From positions 2,636,001-2,700,000 of the forward strand of contig JAQPZY010001523.1 of assembly GCA_029931535.1 (NCBI GenBank): DNA of 64,000 nucleotides. Direction: 5' to 3'. Below are positions 11,499 to 22,945 of the stretch, one piece after another (the first letter of the stretch is position 1; each line of letters starts with the position of its first letter). This DNA is from Margaritifera margaritifera (lineage: Eukaryota > Mollusca > Bivalvia > Unionida > Margaritiferidae). Under the pieces are notes generated by a model. The model saw only the letters and a list, made by a program, of their open reading frames with translations. It was not told the DNA's origin and made no database searches. A program made the translations under genes and the position numbers.

Positions 11499-11630
11499 AT
11501 CCTGATTTGTGTATATTAATTAATAGGGAGCAAAATTAGGAGTGTGACTTTCAGCAAGCAATTACTCAGTTCCTGTGTACAAAAACTGTGCCAAACAGAT
11601 CATAAACAATGCTGAATAATCTTTACTTAG

Positions 11631-11832
11631 CGTATATATATATGCTTATTAGTCATGTCCAACTGCAAACAATATAGATCCTGATCTGCTGTCACATAAT
11701 GCACTGGAAGATCTGGGTCTATTCAGTTTGTTAGGAGTAACAACATAGACCTTAATCTGCTTGTGCATTATGTGATGGCAGATCACTGTCTATGTTGTTT
11801 GCATTTCTACTCAACTTTTAAGCAAATATGTA
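11631..11832. mobile_element. palindromic MITE, copy 3
   Basis: The ends are decayed (CGTATATATATATGCTTATT on the left, TTTTAAGCAAATATGTA on the right). The core still has the family's 'gatcctgatctgctgtcacataatgcactgg' and its inverted partner. It lies only 132 bp from copy 2. Confidence 0.85.
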
Positions 11833-12050
11833 TGATACCTTGGGAGAGAAATATAACATTTTTTTGTTAGTTCACTTTCTATCACAATGAACATATGATC
11901 ATCACAATCTTATCCATTTTGGCATATATTTTACTTGAGGCATGAGACCAGTGAAGAGTGTTAGGTTGAATCAGGACTTTACAAAATCGGTGACCTTGAA
12001 TGCCCATGCATGAAACAGGAAGCTTACCACCATGCATGAAACAGGAAGCT

Positions 12051-13621
12051 TACCATATATACTCGCTTATAAGTTGACTTTTTATACTGAAAATTCCATT
12101 CATGCAGAGTAGGTGTCATCTTATAAGTGCAACATGCAAACAAATTGGATAAATCTAGGGGTAATAGTGGAAACTCTAGATGTTTGCAGTATGTAAAAAA
12201 ATACTGTTAGTTCAAATATTCATATGGTTTCATGCTACTATTCCCAGCCAGAAATGGTAGGCACTGTGTTTATCTGTTTCGTTACATTATTCATTACACA
12301 ATACTTGTATGTACATTTTTTTAAAATTTTAATAATTTGAGCATATTAAATTAAATATTACCCACTGCACAATGAAGTGCCCATAAATGTTGTTTTTAAC
12401 TTGGGTGTTTACTAATAAATATATTGCTTCCATTTTCGTGCAAGTCCAAACAATGCGTATTTGTATTATATTTTGTGTTTTGCTGTATAAACACTGTTTG
12501 TGTTGGATGCAATAAAAGTTTTTATTTGATTTACATTTGCATTTTTCATAAGCCAGATATAATCCCAAGTGATATTTCCTAAGTTATCTGCCAGTATACA
12601 TGGGCCAATAAGCCCTTGGCTTTTAAAGGCAGCACACATGTTGTTTCACCAGTTGACAATCTTTTGATCGAGCTGCAAATTTGATACTTCTTCAGTGCCA
12701 AGTTGAATTCTACAAGCTCCCTGTGCACATCTGACCTTAATCCCTTAGATTATAAAGGCAGTACCTGCTTTGTTTTCCAGTTGACAATCTTTTGATGGAG
12801 CTGCAAATTTGATACTTCTTCAGTGCCAAGTTGAATGCTTATTTGAATTTCCTTTGATCATGATGCACAATTGACACCAGTTCAGTTGCATCCTTTAATA
12901 GATTTCACAGACTGTATGATCAAAGTGTCACTTACAGAACCCAAGCTCAGTCTCCACATAAGCACACATAGATGATAATAAAGACGAGGAATCAGAGTTG
13001 GACGATGTTTACGACGACCAGATGATGAAGGATTTTAGAACTTTATTTGGTGACTCAGACAAAGAAAATGAATTCTTGGACTTTGTATCAGATGACATTA
13101 GACAATGACATTTATAGGATACTGTGAATCAAAAAAGTGTTGACTTTACTTTCATTGTTTATTTGTAAGACATATGGAATTAACATATGGAATATTGTGA
13201 ATCAAATCATTCTGGGCTGCTATTTTTATACTGGAATGTGACCTATAACAGAATTCATAAATTTATGATATAAATGGATTTAAAGTGGCAAGTATTATGG
13301 ATTTCTATGGATTTTATTACACAAAGAAGGACAAACTGTTGTCATTTTATTTGTAACATATTCTGCTCAATAATATAATTGCATTTACTTTTACACTGGT
13401 TTTGTTTTTATTTTTCCTATCTATCTATCCAGTTTGGCTTGGTTTTTTTTTCTCCAAAGTGCAACTCTGACTCACTGATGACAAGTCACCCCTTACAGAT
13501 GGATTTGATTTGCAAAGTACACCTCAACTGATATGAGTGCCAAAGAGAAATTAGCTTTTTGCAACCCTAAAAAGGGGGTCGACTTGTAGTCAAGGTGACT
13601 TATAATTGAGTATATATGGTA
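12051..13621. mobile_element. ~1.57 kb pogo/Tigger-like DNA transposon (dead)
   Basis: The left end reads TACCATATATACTCGCTTAT followed by AAGTTGAC. The right end, read inward on the other strand, begins TACCATATATACTCAATTAT followed by AAGTCACC. Both ends are flanked by TA, as expected for the Tc1/mariner-pogo superfamily. The inside holds a duplicated ~58 bp segment (12650 and 12778, 'gttgacaatcttttgat.gag'). Near the right end is the relic of an acidic protein C-terminus (see 12962-13108). The outer ~20 bp matches the ends of the six ~200 bp MITEs in the window, so this element or a relative probably supplied their transposase. Just outside the left end, 'catgcatgaaacaggaagctt' is duplicated. 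Confidence 0.8.
12962..13108 (+). pseudogene. relic of acidic transposase C-terminus
   Basis: After an in-frame stop at 12959-12961 the frame is open for 48 codons to TGA at 13106-13108. It is very acidic: a DDNKDEESELDDVYDD stretch, then FRTLFGDSDKENEFLDF. Pogo/Tigger-type transposases with a CENPB-like DNA-binding domain and a DDE_1 catalytic domain often end in an acidic tail of the form F-x-D-S-D-x(2-4)-E-F-x-G-F, which this resembles. No DDE catalytic core can be read upstream, so the element is a deletion derivative. The family assignment is inferred from the tail, the ends and the TA flanks together. Confidence 0.55.
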
Positions 13622-14057
13622 GGCAAGATTTTAGTCCCAATCTATGTTGCAGATGCCTAGATCTACTGTTAATTTAGACCAGAAGTGGTTCTTGCTATTT
13701 GACTATGTGCCATGTTTGCAGTCTGTTTGGACTGCTTTGGATTGTTGAGAAAGAAATTTATTTTTTAATTAATTTGATATCTGTTGTGCAAAAACACATA
13801 ACTTGTTCCTTGAATTGTTCTCTTTACGAAGTGTTATTCTTAAAATGCTAAACAAATTTGGTTAAGCTGATGTGTATCTATATATCGATTATGCACTCTC
13901 TCCCCCCAGACAATCATGATATTTTATTTTCTTTAATTGTCATTGTGTTATAAAGTTGCTCCCATATATGTCACAATGTCATTTTACCTGTACTTAGTAG
14001 ATGCTATAGATATTCTATCATAATGTTTATGTTTTGCCCAACCATCTTTTTCTGTAG
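13622..14057. other. gene-free intron sequence
   Basis: AT-rich sequence leads into a good polypyrimidine tract and acceptor (CATCTTTTTCTGTAG) for the next exon. Nothing else is recognised. Confidence 0.45.
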
Positions 14058-14195
14058 TGCTGCTGTGGCAGCTTTCCGAGCATTTTTGGAGAGGACAAAG
14101 TCACAAGACATAATTGATGTTCTTGATACTGAGGGATGTTGGGAAAAATTTGAGGATGAGGAGGAATTTCCCGAGGCAATTAACATTCTGTGCAG
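14058..14195 (+). CDS. MROH1: MROH1-like exon C
   Basis: A 138 nt exon that starts with one base (T) completing the split codon AG/T (Ser) from exon 6351-6427. It ends with two bases (AG) of the next split codon. It encodes AAVAAFRAFLERTKSQDII, then DVLDTEGCWEKF, an acidic EDEEEFPEA and INILC. MROH1 proteins have the same order here: a Leu-rich helix, a (S/T)-x-D-(I/V)-(I/V) turn and a Gly-x-Trp motif. The donor is GC rather than GT: the exon-intron border reads TGCAG/GCAAGT. The nearest GT (after AGGCAA) would put a stop a few codons into the next exon, so the GC donor is required by frame. The acceptor is TTTTTCTGTAG. Confidence 0.85.
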
Positions 14196-16210
14196 GCAAG
14201 TTCTGCTTCAATTTATACAATTTAAATTCAGACTCGATTGCATAAAGTGGAGTTTATGGCAAGTGCAAACAGTAAAACTGGTGTACACATATCCATGCAC
14301 ACACATATACATTCACAAACACCCACTATTTCCACTCACACACAGATATCACTTACCCAAAGAATTAATGTACTGATGCATTGGTCATGTATTGATCTGT
14401 TTTCTTAAGTGTTATTTGACATCTGTTTAAGGATGTCCACTTTTGTAAATACATCGCTCACTGTGCAGCTCAAACGATGTGATCATTACAATATGTCATC
14501 AGTATGAACTCTTGAAGAGATTAGATATAAAATGACATGATTGCAACTTCTGCCTCATATCAAATAATAAAAAAGAAAAACATGTATAACTATGTTAATA
14601 ATCGCAATAACAATCCTGTGAAAGAAACAGATGAAGTCAATGAAAAGTATATGAGACTTAGAGAAATCATTATTGATTTAACACCTGCTGTAAATCGGCT
14701 GCACAGGCTTTATGTTGCAGAAAACTGCTGCTGTCACGATAATTGTGTCATACTGAAAAAAATTCACTCACCAACATAGCAGTTTTCTTTGTGTATTTGA
14801 TAAAAGAAGTCTATATGATCTTCAACCTGTGCAAATTTGATGAATTTATTAAATACTTATTCATCTATTATTTTATGGGCAATAGTGACTGAGTGCTTTT
14901 TCCCATACTTTTCTCTGTAATAACCGTTACTTGAGGATAGATACTTAGCTAAGAGTAGCACAATAAAATGCAAACCAACCAATGCATTTTTTAAATGATT
15001 TGTGATTGCTTGGACAAACAATGTCAAAATATAAAGTTTTCAAAAAGTTAAATAATCCAACATTTCACACATGAACACCCATAACAATATGGCTACTTTT
15101 GACTTCTTTAAAACTATAATACAGTAATTTAAATATTTTGCATGTTGAAAATCTTGTCCAAAGAAACCACTTGTCTGAATAAGGTAAATCATGTATCTAT
15201 TATGACTTCTGTTACTAAAGGTTGAGAATGTTTGTTTCATGTTCACATTCTCCAAAATCCTAGAGAGCGATTTTGATAATTCTGTCATTTCATTAGAGCC
15301 TTTCATTAAGGGCTTTTAAGTTTTAAGGATTAAAAGATGATTCCAACATGCCACAGAGATCACTAAAATTAGTACACCCCCTCCCACCCCCCTAAGAAAA
15401 TTTTTAAAAATTTATTTTTGAAGGTCTACAAGACCGATTCAAAATTAAATTGACATTATCATTCTGAGAAGAAAAGCAGTAACAATAAATCTCTCATGAG
15501 GCAAGTTGTTGTAGTGGAATTTATACAGGTCTTTTAAAACCTTGAGAGTAATATCCACATAATGAAGAGTCATGGATATCATTTGTTGCATGGATAAGAA
15601 TTTATATTCCAAATATTATAATTTCTCAAAAAGATATTCTTTTGGAAATGACAATTTTTATAGGCTTATTAATTTCCTACTGTTACATATTATAAGAATT
15701 ACGTTTTATCCTTCAAAAGGTTGGAAAAATATATAGCTCAGTTGTACAATAGAACAGATGTCTTAGAGAATTAAGTGGAGCCATCTTTCAGGTTTCAGTA
15801 TTGAATAATCTAATGTAATACCTTATAATTTGTATTGTTACTATTCTGTAATAACCTTGTAATTAAGTATCACCATTGTTGTATGAAAGTATGAGTGTAA
15901 TTGACACTAAATATTCCCTCTAATTCTTTTGCATTTTCTTGAGCAATGTTGCATTCTACAAGTCGCATGCTCATGGAAGGTTATTTTAGGCCATTTTAAT
16001 AGTCAGTTAGGTATCATAACAATCTTTTAAGTTTGTGACAAAAATACCATGCAAGTCCTCTGGTATTTAATTTTTGCACATGAGTGAAATGAGCCCTATT
16101 CAGTGCATTTTTATTGCTTTCATTTGCTTGTAGGAAGAAACAGTTTTTAAAATATAGATTATATTTAAATGTTTATTTGTAAAGATATTTTTTTTAATAT
16201 GTTAGTTTTT
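14196..16210. other. gene-free intron sequence (start of the GC-AG intron)
   Basis: I see no exon or named element. There are short CACACA-type patches near 14280-14345 and a C-rich run at about 15378-15392. An open 80-codon stretch at 14537-14779 has no recognisable domain and is probably chance. Confidence 0.4.
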
Positions 16211-16328
16211 TGTGATGTAATACACTACTCTCTGTTGCTTCCATTATGGAAGAGTGCCTTATTTAATGAGGTGATGTAATACACTATCTGTTGCTTCCAT
16301 TATGGAAGAGTGCCTTATTTAATGAGGT
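16211..16328. repeat. ~58 bp tandem duplication
   Basis: A segment containing 'gatgtaatacactactctctgttgc' and 'ttccattatggaagagtgcc' is followed directly by a second copy lacking a few bases. Otherwise the two are identical. Confidence 0.93.
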
Positions 16329-16466
16329 GAAGATTTTGTCTTATCCATCATTTTCACATTTGTTTTAAATGAAAAAAGCAAGTTATTGAATTACCTTTAT
16401 CAATACACTAATGTTGACAGTTTTTAAACTATAGGCTTTTTGTAATACTTTTGGAACATAATATCA

Positions 16467-17507
16467 GCACATAAGATCTTTTTGTGTGTGTCTGCACAGG
16501 TATGATCTTTATGCATGTGTCTGCACAGGTATGATCTTTATATGTGTGTCTGCACAGTTATGATCTTGATGTGTGTGTCTGCACAGTTATGATCTTGATG
16601 TGTGTGTCTGCACAGTTATGATCTTTGTGTGTGTGCCTGCACAGGTATGATCTTTATGTGTGTGTCTGCACAGTTATGATCTTTATGTGTTTGTCTGCAC
16701 AGGTATGATCTTTATGTGTGTGTCTGCACAGGTATGATCTTTATGTGTGTGTCTGCACAGTTATGATCTTTATGCATGTGTCTGCACAGTTATGATCTTA
16801 TGTGTGTGTCTGCACAGTTATGATCTTTATGCATGTGTCTGCACAGTTATGATCTTTATGTGTGTGTCTGCACAGTTATGATCTTTACGCATGTGTCTGC
16901 ACAGTTATGATCTTGATGTGTGTGTCTGCACAGTTATGATCTTGATGTGTGTGTCTGCACAGTTATGATCTTCATGCATGTGTCTGCACAGTTATGATCT
17001 TTATGTGTGTGTCTGCACAGGTATGATCTTTATGCATGTGTCTGCACAGTTATTATCTTTATGTGTGTGTCTGCACAGTTATGATCTTTATGTGTGTGTC
17101 TGCACAGTTATGATCTTGATGTGTGTGTCTGCACAGTTATGATCTTCATGCATGTGTCTGCACAGGTATGATCTTTATGTGTGTGTCTGCACATGTATGA
17201 TCTTTATGTGTGTGTCTGCACAGGCATGATCTTTATGCATGTATCTGCACAGTTATGATCTTTATGTGTGTGTCTGCACAGGTATGATCTTTAAGCATGT
17301 GTCTGCACAGGTATGATCTTTATGTGTGTGTCTGCACAGGTTTGATCATGCATGTGTCTGCACAGTTATGATCTGTATGTGTGTATCTGCACAGGTATGA
17401 TCTTTATGCATGTGTCTGCACAGGTATGATCTTTATGCATGTGTCTGCACAGTTATGATCTTTATGCATGTGTCTGCACAGGTATGATCTTTTATGTGTG
17501 TGTCATT
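16467..17507. repeat. 29 bp minisatellite, ~35 copies
   Basis: A unit of the form TATGATCTTTATGTGTGTGTC followed by TGCACAG(G/T) is repeated about 35 times. Two interleaved subtypes carry either TGTGTGTG or GCATGTG. Single-unit length variants occur at about 16798 and 17340. Many units end in CAG/GTATGAT, which looks like a 5' splice site. The array lies about 185 bp upstream of the exon at 17692, inside the intron with the GC donor. Confidence 0.97.
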
Positions 17508-17691
17508 CGTTAGACTTTCCTTTGCATGATGTTTTGATGTCATGAGGTGTTAATACATGTGTTACATATATGAAAATTATGATATGGGTATAACAATGTA
17601 AATAATACAGTAGTCATGTGATACATTCTGATTTTATACAGATATATTAGTCCCATTTGTTTGTTATCAAATAACTGTTTTCCTTTAACAG

Positions 17692-17812
17692 AGCTGTTGT
17701 GAACAGCAGTGTTAGCTCTCAGTATGTGTCGAGGATTGTGGCCTGCCTTAACTCTTCACTTTCCAGTCTCTATGACAACCAGAGAATTGTTGTGACCTCT
17801 TTCTTTGCAGAG
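17692..17812 (+). CDS. MROH1: MROH1-like exon D
   Basis: A 121 nt exon. Its first base A completes AG/A (Arg) from exon 14058-14195, and it ends on a codon boundary before GTAAGC. The acceptor is GTTTTCCTTTAACAG. It encodes AVVNSSVSSQYVSRIVACLN, then SSLSSLYDNQRIVVTSFFAE. The Y-(D/E)-N-Q-R-(I/V)-x-x-T-(S/A)-F-x-A-E string is a strong family signature of MROH1 and is the best single identifier of the gene in this window. It forms the helix pair that opens the C-terminal HEAT block. Confidence 0.92.
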
Positions 17813-17935
17813 GTAAGCTTTAATTTTATCGTAAACTTTTTTTAATTAGTGGCAAGACATGGTTATTTCTATGTGTGTTTGTATTATTGGACTATGTTCT
17901 ATGTACGACTGATAAAGTGTTGTACATGATACATG

Positions 17936-18145
17936 TATCATATATACTCACTTATAAATCCAGTCATACTGCAGACAACATAGACTCTGATCTGTCATCA
18001 CATAATGCACTGGCAGATAAGGGTCCATGTTTGTTCTACTGATTACTCTTAACAGACTGTATAGACCCAGATCTGTTGGTTCATTATCTGACAGCAAATC
18101 AGTAGTTTGCAGTTGGACTCTATTTTTAAGTGAGTATATATGGTA
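17936..18145. mobile_element. palindromic MITE, copy 4 (complete)
   Basis: A 210 bp element from TATCATATATACTCACTTAT to AAGTGAGTATATATGGTA with TA borders. The ends are perfect inverted repeats over most of 18 bp, and the core carries the family's 'catagactctgatctgtcatcacataatgcactggc' and its inverted partner. It lies 124 bp downstream of exon 17692-17812. Confidence 0.93.
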
Positions 18146-18789
18146 CATTTCCATCTATCTATACAGACTTTTGGTGCATCTTTCTACTTTTGCCAGTTAA
18201 TTTCAGAAAGACTGAATATAATGAAATTATCTTTGGCACAAAGATTTTTATTAATAATTTCTAGTTCAAGATTGATTTTCATTATTTTCTGTTCATATTT
18301 TAAATGGTTTAGGGTCTTGTATAATATATACCTTGTATTGACCTTTCCAGTTATCTAGGTACTTTTTAAGTCCTGGTTTATTCAGCAGAGGTGAAAACTT
18401 GGCTCGAAAAATTAGAGCATCAAAAAATTTAAGACTTCACAAAGTTCTACAAATTAATCATGTTCTACATTGCTCTTGTCATGCCATTAGACAAATTTCA
18501 CTTTTTTAAAATGTAATATTACTTCACTGATATTTGATTACATTTTCAGGCTTTTAGCATTTAAAGTTGCAGGTAGCACTACATTCAGAACTTAGTTTTC
18601 ACCTCCTTAAATACTGCATTTCTTATAAAGGAAACAATGAAAGTCAGTGTTTGATGTTATGCATGGTAGAATTCTGGCCATGCATGGTGACAATTCTGCA
18701 TCATAACTCCCATACAGCATGACATAACCTTAGACACAAGACACAGAGGAGGAGAACAATCCCACTTCAGATGGGGGGGGGGGGGAGGG
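18146..18789. other. gene-free intron sequence; G run
   Basis: No exon was seen. A run of about 13 G occurs at 18773-18785, immediately before the DIRS-like relic. Confidence 0.45.
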
Positions 18790-20026
18790 TGATGATCATT
18801 CTGACCCTATGATGGAAAGAACAGAATACAGTTTCAAGGCTGCAATTGAAGAAATGTACCAAATTTTTCCACCATCAGAGAGTTCTCTTCTGGCAGTAAA
18901 TACAGCATACAAAGTTAAGACTTTGGTGAATGCTGATGACAATGTTGAATATCTGTCCTTCCAAATGTTACCACAACTCCAAAGATTGTAGAGATTACTG
19001 GGCATCTCTAGTATAAGATTTGCAACCCTGGTAATTCTAAGGCCTTTTCAGTGAGTCAGTTACCTGCAGTTTTCTCACCAAAATAGTATAAGACACATAC
19101 CAATCTTGACTTGATGGAGGTACTGAGCATTGATAAGGACATTATGGCTGTCAATATGTCTTCTCCACTTGACTATAAAGTGGACAGACAGATGTTCAGC
19201 ACCATGTCGAAACTAATTAGGAATGTTGTTTTGACTTCCTGTCTACTTGACCTGGCATCCATGACAATTTTTCGCCTGGCTGAGAATATCAGAAGTGACC
19301 ATGCTTGGAAATCTGTATGTCATATTGACATGGTGCCAAAAGGGCTGCTCATCATACTGTGACCAATGCCTTAATGGCCACTAGCAATTTCAACTCTTCT
19401 TCCCTCAAGCCTCATTATGTGGCAATACTGTGCTCAGTCCTTTTTGGTTCTCCACTCCTGTTCGAGGGCCGAATTGAAGAAGTACAAAAGCAGGCAGCAC
19501 AGGAACTACATCTCCAGCTTTCCAGGCAGAACCCTAACTTTGCGCAATCCTGTCAAGGGGGATACCAGAGAAGGGATGATAGGTGTCAGAAAGAGTGCAG
19601 AGGCAACTATCAGTAACAATGGCAATCTTTTCACGGCCATGCAAGTTATAGGTGGCCATAAGGCCCTAACTTCCTTGGGCAGGTGGGGAGGTGAGAGAGA
19701 AAACAAGGTTTCTCATCTCCCATGCCTCCTGCTAATTGTCAATGACTTGCCATTCCTCCTGCCCGCTGGCAACCCTCCTGTGAACGTAGACTTGGGGTTT
19801 CATCAAACATGGCTAAAGTTTTTACCTACAAACAGTTGGGTCATTCAAATCATATTGGAGGGGCTTTTAATTTCTTTCATCCAATCCCCTCCTCTTTTGT
19901 TGGTCCCCTTCATGAAAGAGACTACAGGTGATCCCATGAAGGCAGATGTCATATCGAAGGAGATGGAACTATTGCTCATGAAGTGGGGATTAGAGGTTGT
20001 CCAAACACCAGACTCCTCTGGCTTCT
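18790..20026 (+). mobile_element. DIRS-like retroelement relic, 5' part
   Basis: A broken plus-strand frame begins with a gag-like segment (18809-18991: EEMYQIFPPSESSLLAV). A second gag-like piece follows (about 19359-19500: LKPHYVAILCSVLFGSPLLFEG). The start of a reverse transcriptase region then runs at about 19790-20025: HQTWLKFLPTNSWVIQIILE, GLLISFIQSPPLL, EMELLLMKWGLEVVQTPDSSGF. Order and spacing match the pre-RT and RT N-terminus of DIRS/Ngaro-type elements, which encode a tyrosine recombinase. Several stops and frameshifts break it. It stops at 20026, where a LINE is inserted, and resumes at 23501. No intact protein can be made. Confidence 0.72.
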
Positions 20027-20037
20027 TCATTTCATTT

Positions 20038-21742
20038 TCATTTCACCCGTAACCTTGCTGGTCGTAGGGGTACCACTGATGACTTTGCGACAATCTCTCT
20101 CCATTTTGCCCAGTTCTCCACTGCTCTTTGGGACTTTGCAAAGTCCCTGCCTGTCCACTCTTTGATATTGTCTTCCCATCTCTTCTTCTGTCTGCCTCAT
20201 TTTCTCTTTCCTCTCACTGTGCCCTGTAGGATTGTCTTTGACAGGCCAGTTGAGGGTGAGATTTGACCATACCATCTTAGTTTGCATTTCTTTACAGTTG
20301 TGAGCAGATCTTCATAAGGTCCAATTGCACCTTGTATTTTAGTGCGCACCTCCGCATTAGAGACCTGGTCTAAGTATGAGATTTTCAGGATCCTTCGATA
20401 ACATCTCATCTCGAAGGCATGGATTCTTCTCTCTAATTCTGCTGTTAGGGTCCATGTCTCACATGCATATAGGAATATGGACATGATGAGGGAGCGCATA
20501 AGCTTGATCTTGGACCCAAGCGTGATGTTGCTGTCTTTCCAAATAGGCTTCAGCCTAGCCAGAGCAGCTGTTGTCTGCGCAATCCTGGAAATAACCTCAG
20601 GTTTTGAACCTTCATCAGAGGCGATAGCTTGTTACTGTGCCAGCTTCTGTCGATTCACTCTTATTTCCTTTTGGATGCCACTCAGGTTGTTTGTCATTAG
20701 GTTTGTCTTTTTAGCGTTGATCTCCATCCCATATCTTAGTGATGCTTGATTGAGACGGTTCACTAAGGTTTCCATTTCTTTTTCATCTGCTGCTAAGCCA
20801 TCGATATCATCAGCAAAGCGCAGGTTGGTGATTGTTCTGCCTCCAACACTGACACTGCCCTCATGGTCTTCCAAGGCGTCGGACAGGATCCTTTCCAGGT
20901 AGATGTTGAAGAGAGTTGATGAGAGAAGGCACTCCTGTCTGACTCCGACTGTGGTTCTGAACCAGTCTTCTATGTTGCCATTGACGAGAACTGTACTAGT
21001 CGCCTTTTCATACAGGGTTTCTATAGTGCGGATTAGTTTTGCGTTTGTGTTGTATATCCGCATGGTGGCCCACAAGGCTGCATTCCATACCTTGTCGAAA
21101 GCCTTCTTGAAGTCAATGAAGACATGATAGAGGTTCTGTAGATGGAGATATTTTTCACAGAGGATTCTAAGATTGAAGATCTGTTCTGTAGTGCTACGTC
21201 CTGCTCTGAAACATGCCTGTTCTTCCGTAATGATGTGCTCTGCTTGGGGTTTCAGTCTGTTGAGGACAATCTTAAGCATAACCTTGCTTGATTGACTGAT
21301 TAGACTGATTGTTCGGTAGTTCTGGCACAGTTGTAGATTCCCTTTTTTCTTTAGGAAGAGTCACGATCAGAGACTGGGTCCATGGGGTGGGCCATTCTCC
21401 TGTTTGCCAAATTTGGTTGCAGATTGTTGTGAGGACATCTATCATGGAAGTTTCTCCTGCTTGAACAAGTTCTGCTGGTATATTGTCTACCCCAGCTGAC
21501 TTCCCCTTTTTTAGTGCCTTTACTGAAGCCTCTACTTCATCCCTGAGGATCGGGTGGTCAACCTCTGTTGTGGTCAGTGGTACGTTTAGTACAGCTTGGT
21601 CTCCAGAAGTCTCCTGGTTGTAAAGCTCCGAACAGTATTCCGTCCATCTGTTAAGAATGTCTTGGTTTTCTGTCAGACTCTTACCAGCCTTGTCCTGAAT
21701 TGTATTAGATCTCCCCTGTTTCTCTGTTGTCAGTTCTTTCAC
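20038..21742 (-). pseudogene. LINE reverse transcriptase and C-terminal domain (broken)
   Basis: Read on the minus strand from 21742: a pre-RT segment with LKKGKSAGVDNIPAELVQAG (finger motif A/V-G-x-D-x-I-x-x-E) and QTGEWPTPWTQSLIVTLPK. Then ITEEQACFRAGRSTTEQIF, the first catalytic motif FIDFKKAFDKVW, and RQECLLSSTLFNIYLE. The second motif is LRFADDIDGLAAD, i.e. F-A-D-D in place of Y-A-D-D, as is common in this group. After the TAA at 20632 the same frame gives SIFLYACETWTLTAELERRI and AFEMRCYRRILKISYLD. After the TGA at 20197 it continues with RQKKRWEDNIKEW and ends SSVVPLRPARLRVK. Both catalytic motifs survive, but the gene is inactive. Confidence 0.85.
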
Positions 21743-22086
21743 CTACTGGTATGCCCTTTTACTGTAATTCTGGTTCAGGCTTTTCTCGACTTCCTTGCAT
21801 TGGTCCTCTAACCAGCTTTCTTTTGCTTTCTTTATACTCTTCTTAATCTTGTTGTTAATCTCACTGTATTTTTTTGCTCCTTCATGGTCTCCTTGCTTAC
21901 TCCTCAGTTTTCTCCTCACATCGCAGAGGTCGAGGATATCTGCTATGACCCAAGGCTTCTTTATTCTATGATGCTTACCAAGGATCTCTCCGGCTGTGAC
22001 TATTACTGCCTTGTTGAAGGTGATGATCAAGGAGTCTAGGTTTATTTCTTCATGTCCCAGAATTGTGAGTGGTGCAAATTTGCTGC

Positions 22087-22945
22087 CTATTGACGTTTCA
22101 AATGCTTGTGCCACGTTTGGATCTTTAAGTTTTTCAAGTCGAACCTGATCCTAACTTGTCTTAGCTTATTGGTCTTCCTCAGACGAAGTTTGATAGTCAT
22201 CATCAGCAAGTCATGGTCACTTCTTATATCAGCTCCTGGGAAGCTATATGTTCTGGCAATGTTTATGCTAGACCGGAAGCGCTTTCTCACCAAGATGTAG
22301 TCAATCTGGTTGTGATGTTTTCTGTCTGGGCTGTGCCAAGTCCATCTTCTGGATAGTTTGTGGGGGCCAAGGGTGTTCGTTAGCACTAGGTTATTGTATG
22401 TGGCAAAATCCAGGAGCTTGAGTAATCTCTCTTTGGTCTACTTATTACAGTATGGACCACAGACTTCTCGCCAGTCTGCTTGTGCGTCTTCTCCTACCTT
22501 AGCATTCCAGTCTCCTTGAATAACCAGAATATCCTTCTTGGGTGTCTGGTCTATGAGAGTTTGAAGATGGTCGTAGATCTTATCCAGTTCCTCATCATCA
22601 TGGTCAGATGTTGGGGCATAGACCTGTATGATAGTGATGTTAAAGGGAGATGCCCTCACGCGGACTGTAATCCTGTTAGACACTGGGCGACAACCCATGA
22701 CTGCACTCACAATGTCCTTGTGTACCATAAACCCGACTCCATGTTCATGCTTGTTCTCATGCCCACTGAAGTAGATCCTGTGTCTGTCATCTGTTGATCT
22801 CCCTCCGAAATTTTTCCAGCACATCTCGCAGAGTCCAAGGATGTACCATTGGTATCTTCCCATCTCATGGGTTAGCTCCTCGAGTTTCCCTGCTGGTCTT
22901 AATGTCCTGACATTCCATGTTCCAATGGTGATGTTATCTCTTGCC
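22087..22945 (-). pseudogene. LINE AP-endonuclease domain (broken)
   Basis: The frame opens at about 22945 with TIGTWNVRTLRPAGKLEEL, the start motif of exonuclease-endonuclease-phosphatase domains of LINEs. It continues with GLCEMCWKNFG (in the ...L.E.HW position), YAPTSDHDDEELDKIY and VIQGDWNAKVGED (the G-D-x-N metal/phosphate motif). After one TAG at 22438-22440 the frame goes on with HHNQIDYILVRKRF and GADIRSDHDLLMMTIKL. The final S-D-H motif is intact. A frameshift follows near 22100. Function would be target nicking for reverse transcription. Confidence 0.85.

Noticed and set aside
14196..14380. Exon 14058-14195 extending as an open frame to 14376
   Set aside because: The frame past 14195 no longer resembles MROH1, and the next exon joins only if splicing occurs at the GC donor.
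14537..14779. 80-codon frame containing CCCHDNC, possible zinc-finger remnant
   Set aside because: Too short, without spacing of a known zinc finger, no splice context, and no second copy in the window.
16441..17510. Possible CRISPR-like array (regular ~29 bp repeats)
   Set aside because: Units are directly adjacent without unique spacers, and the genome is clearly eukaryotic; it is a minisatellite.
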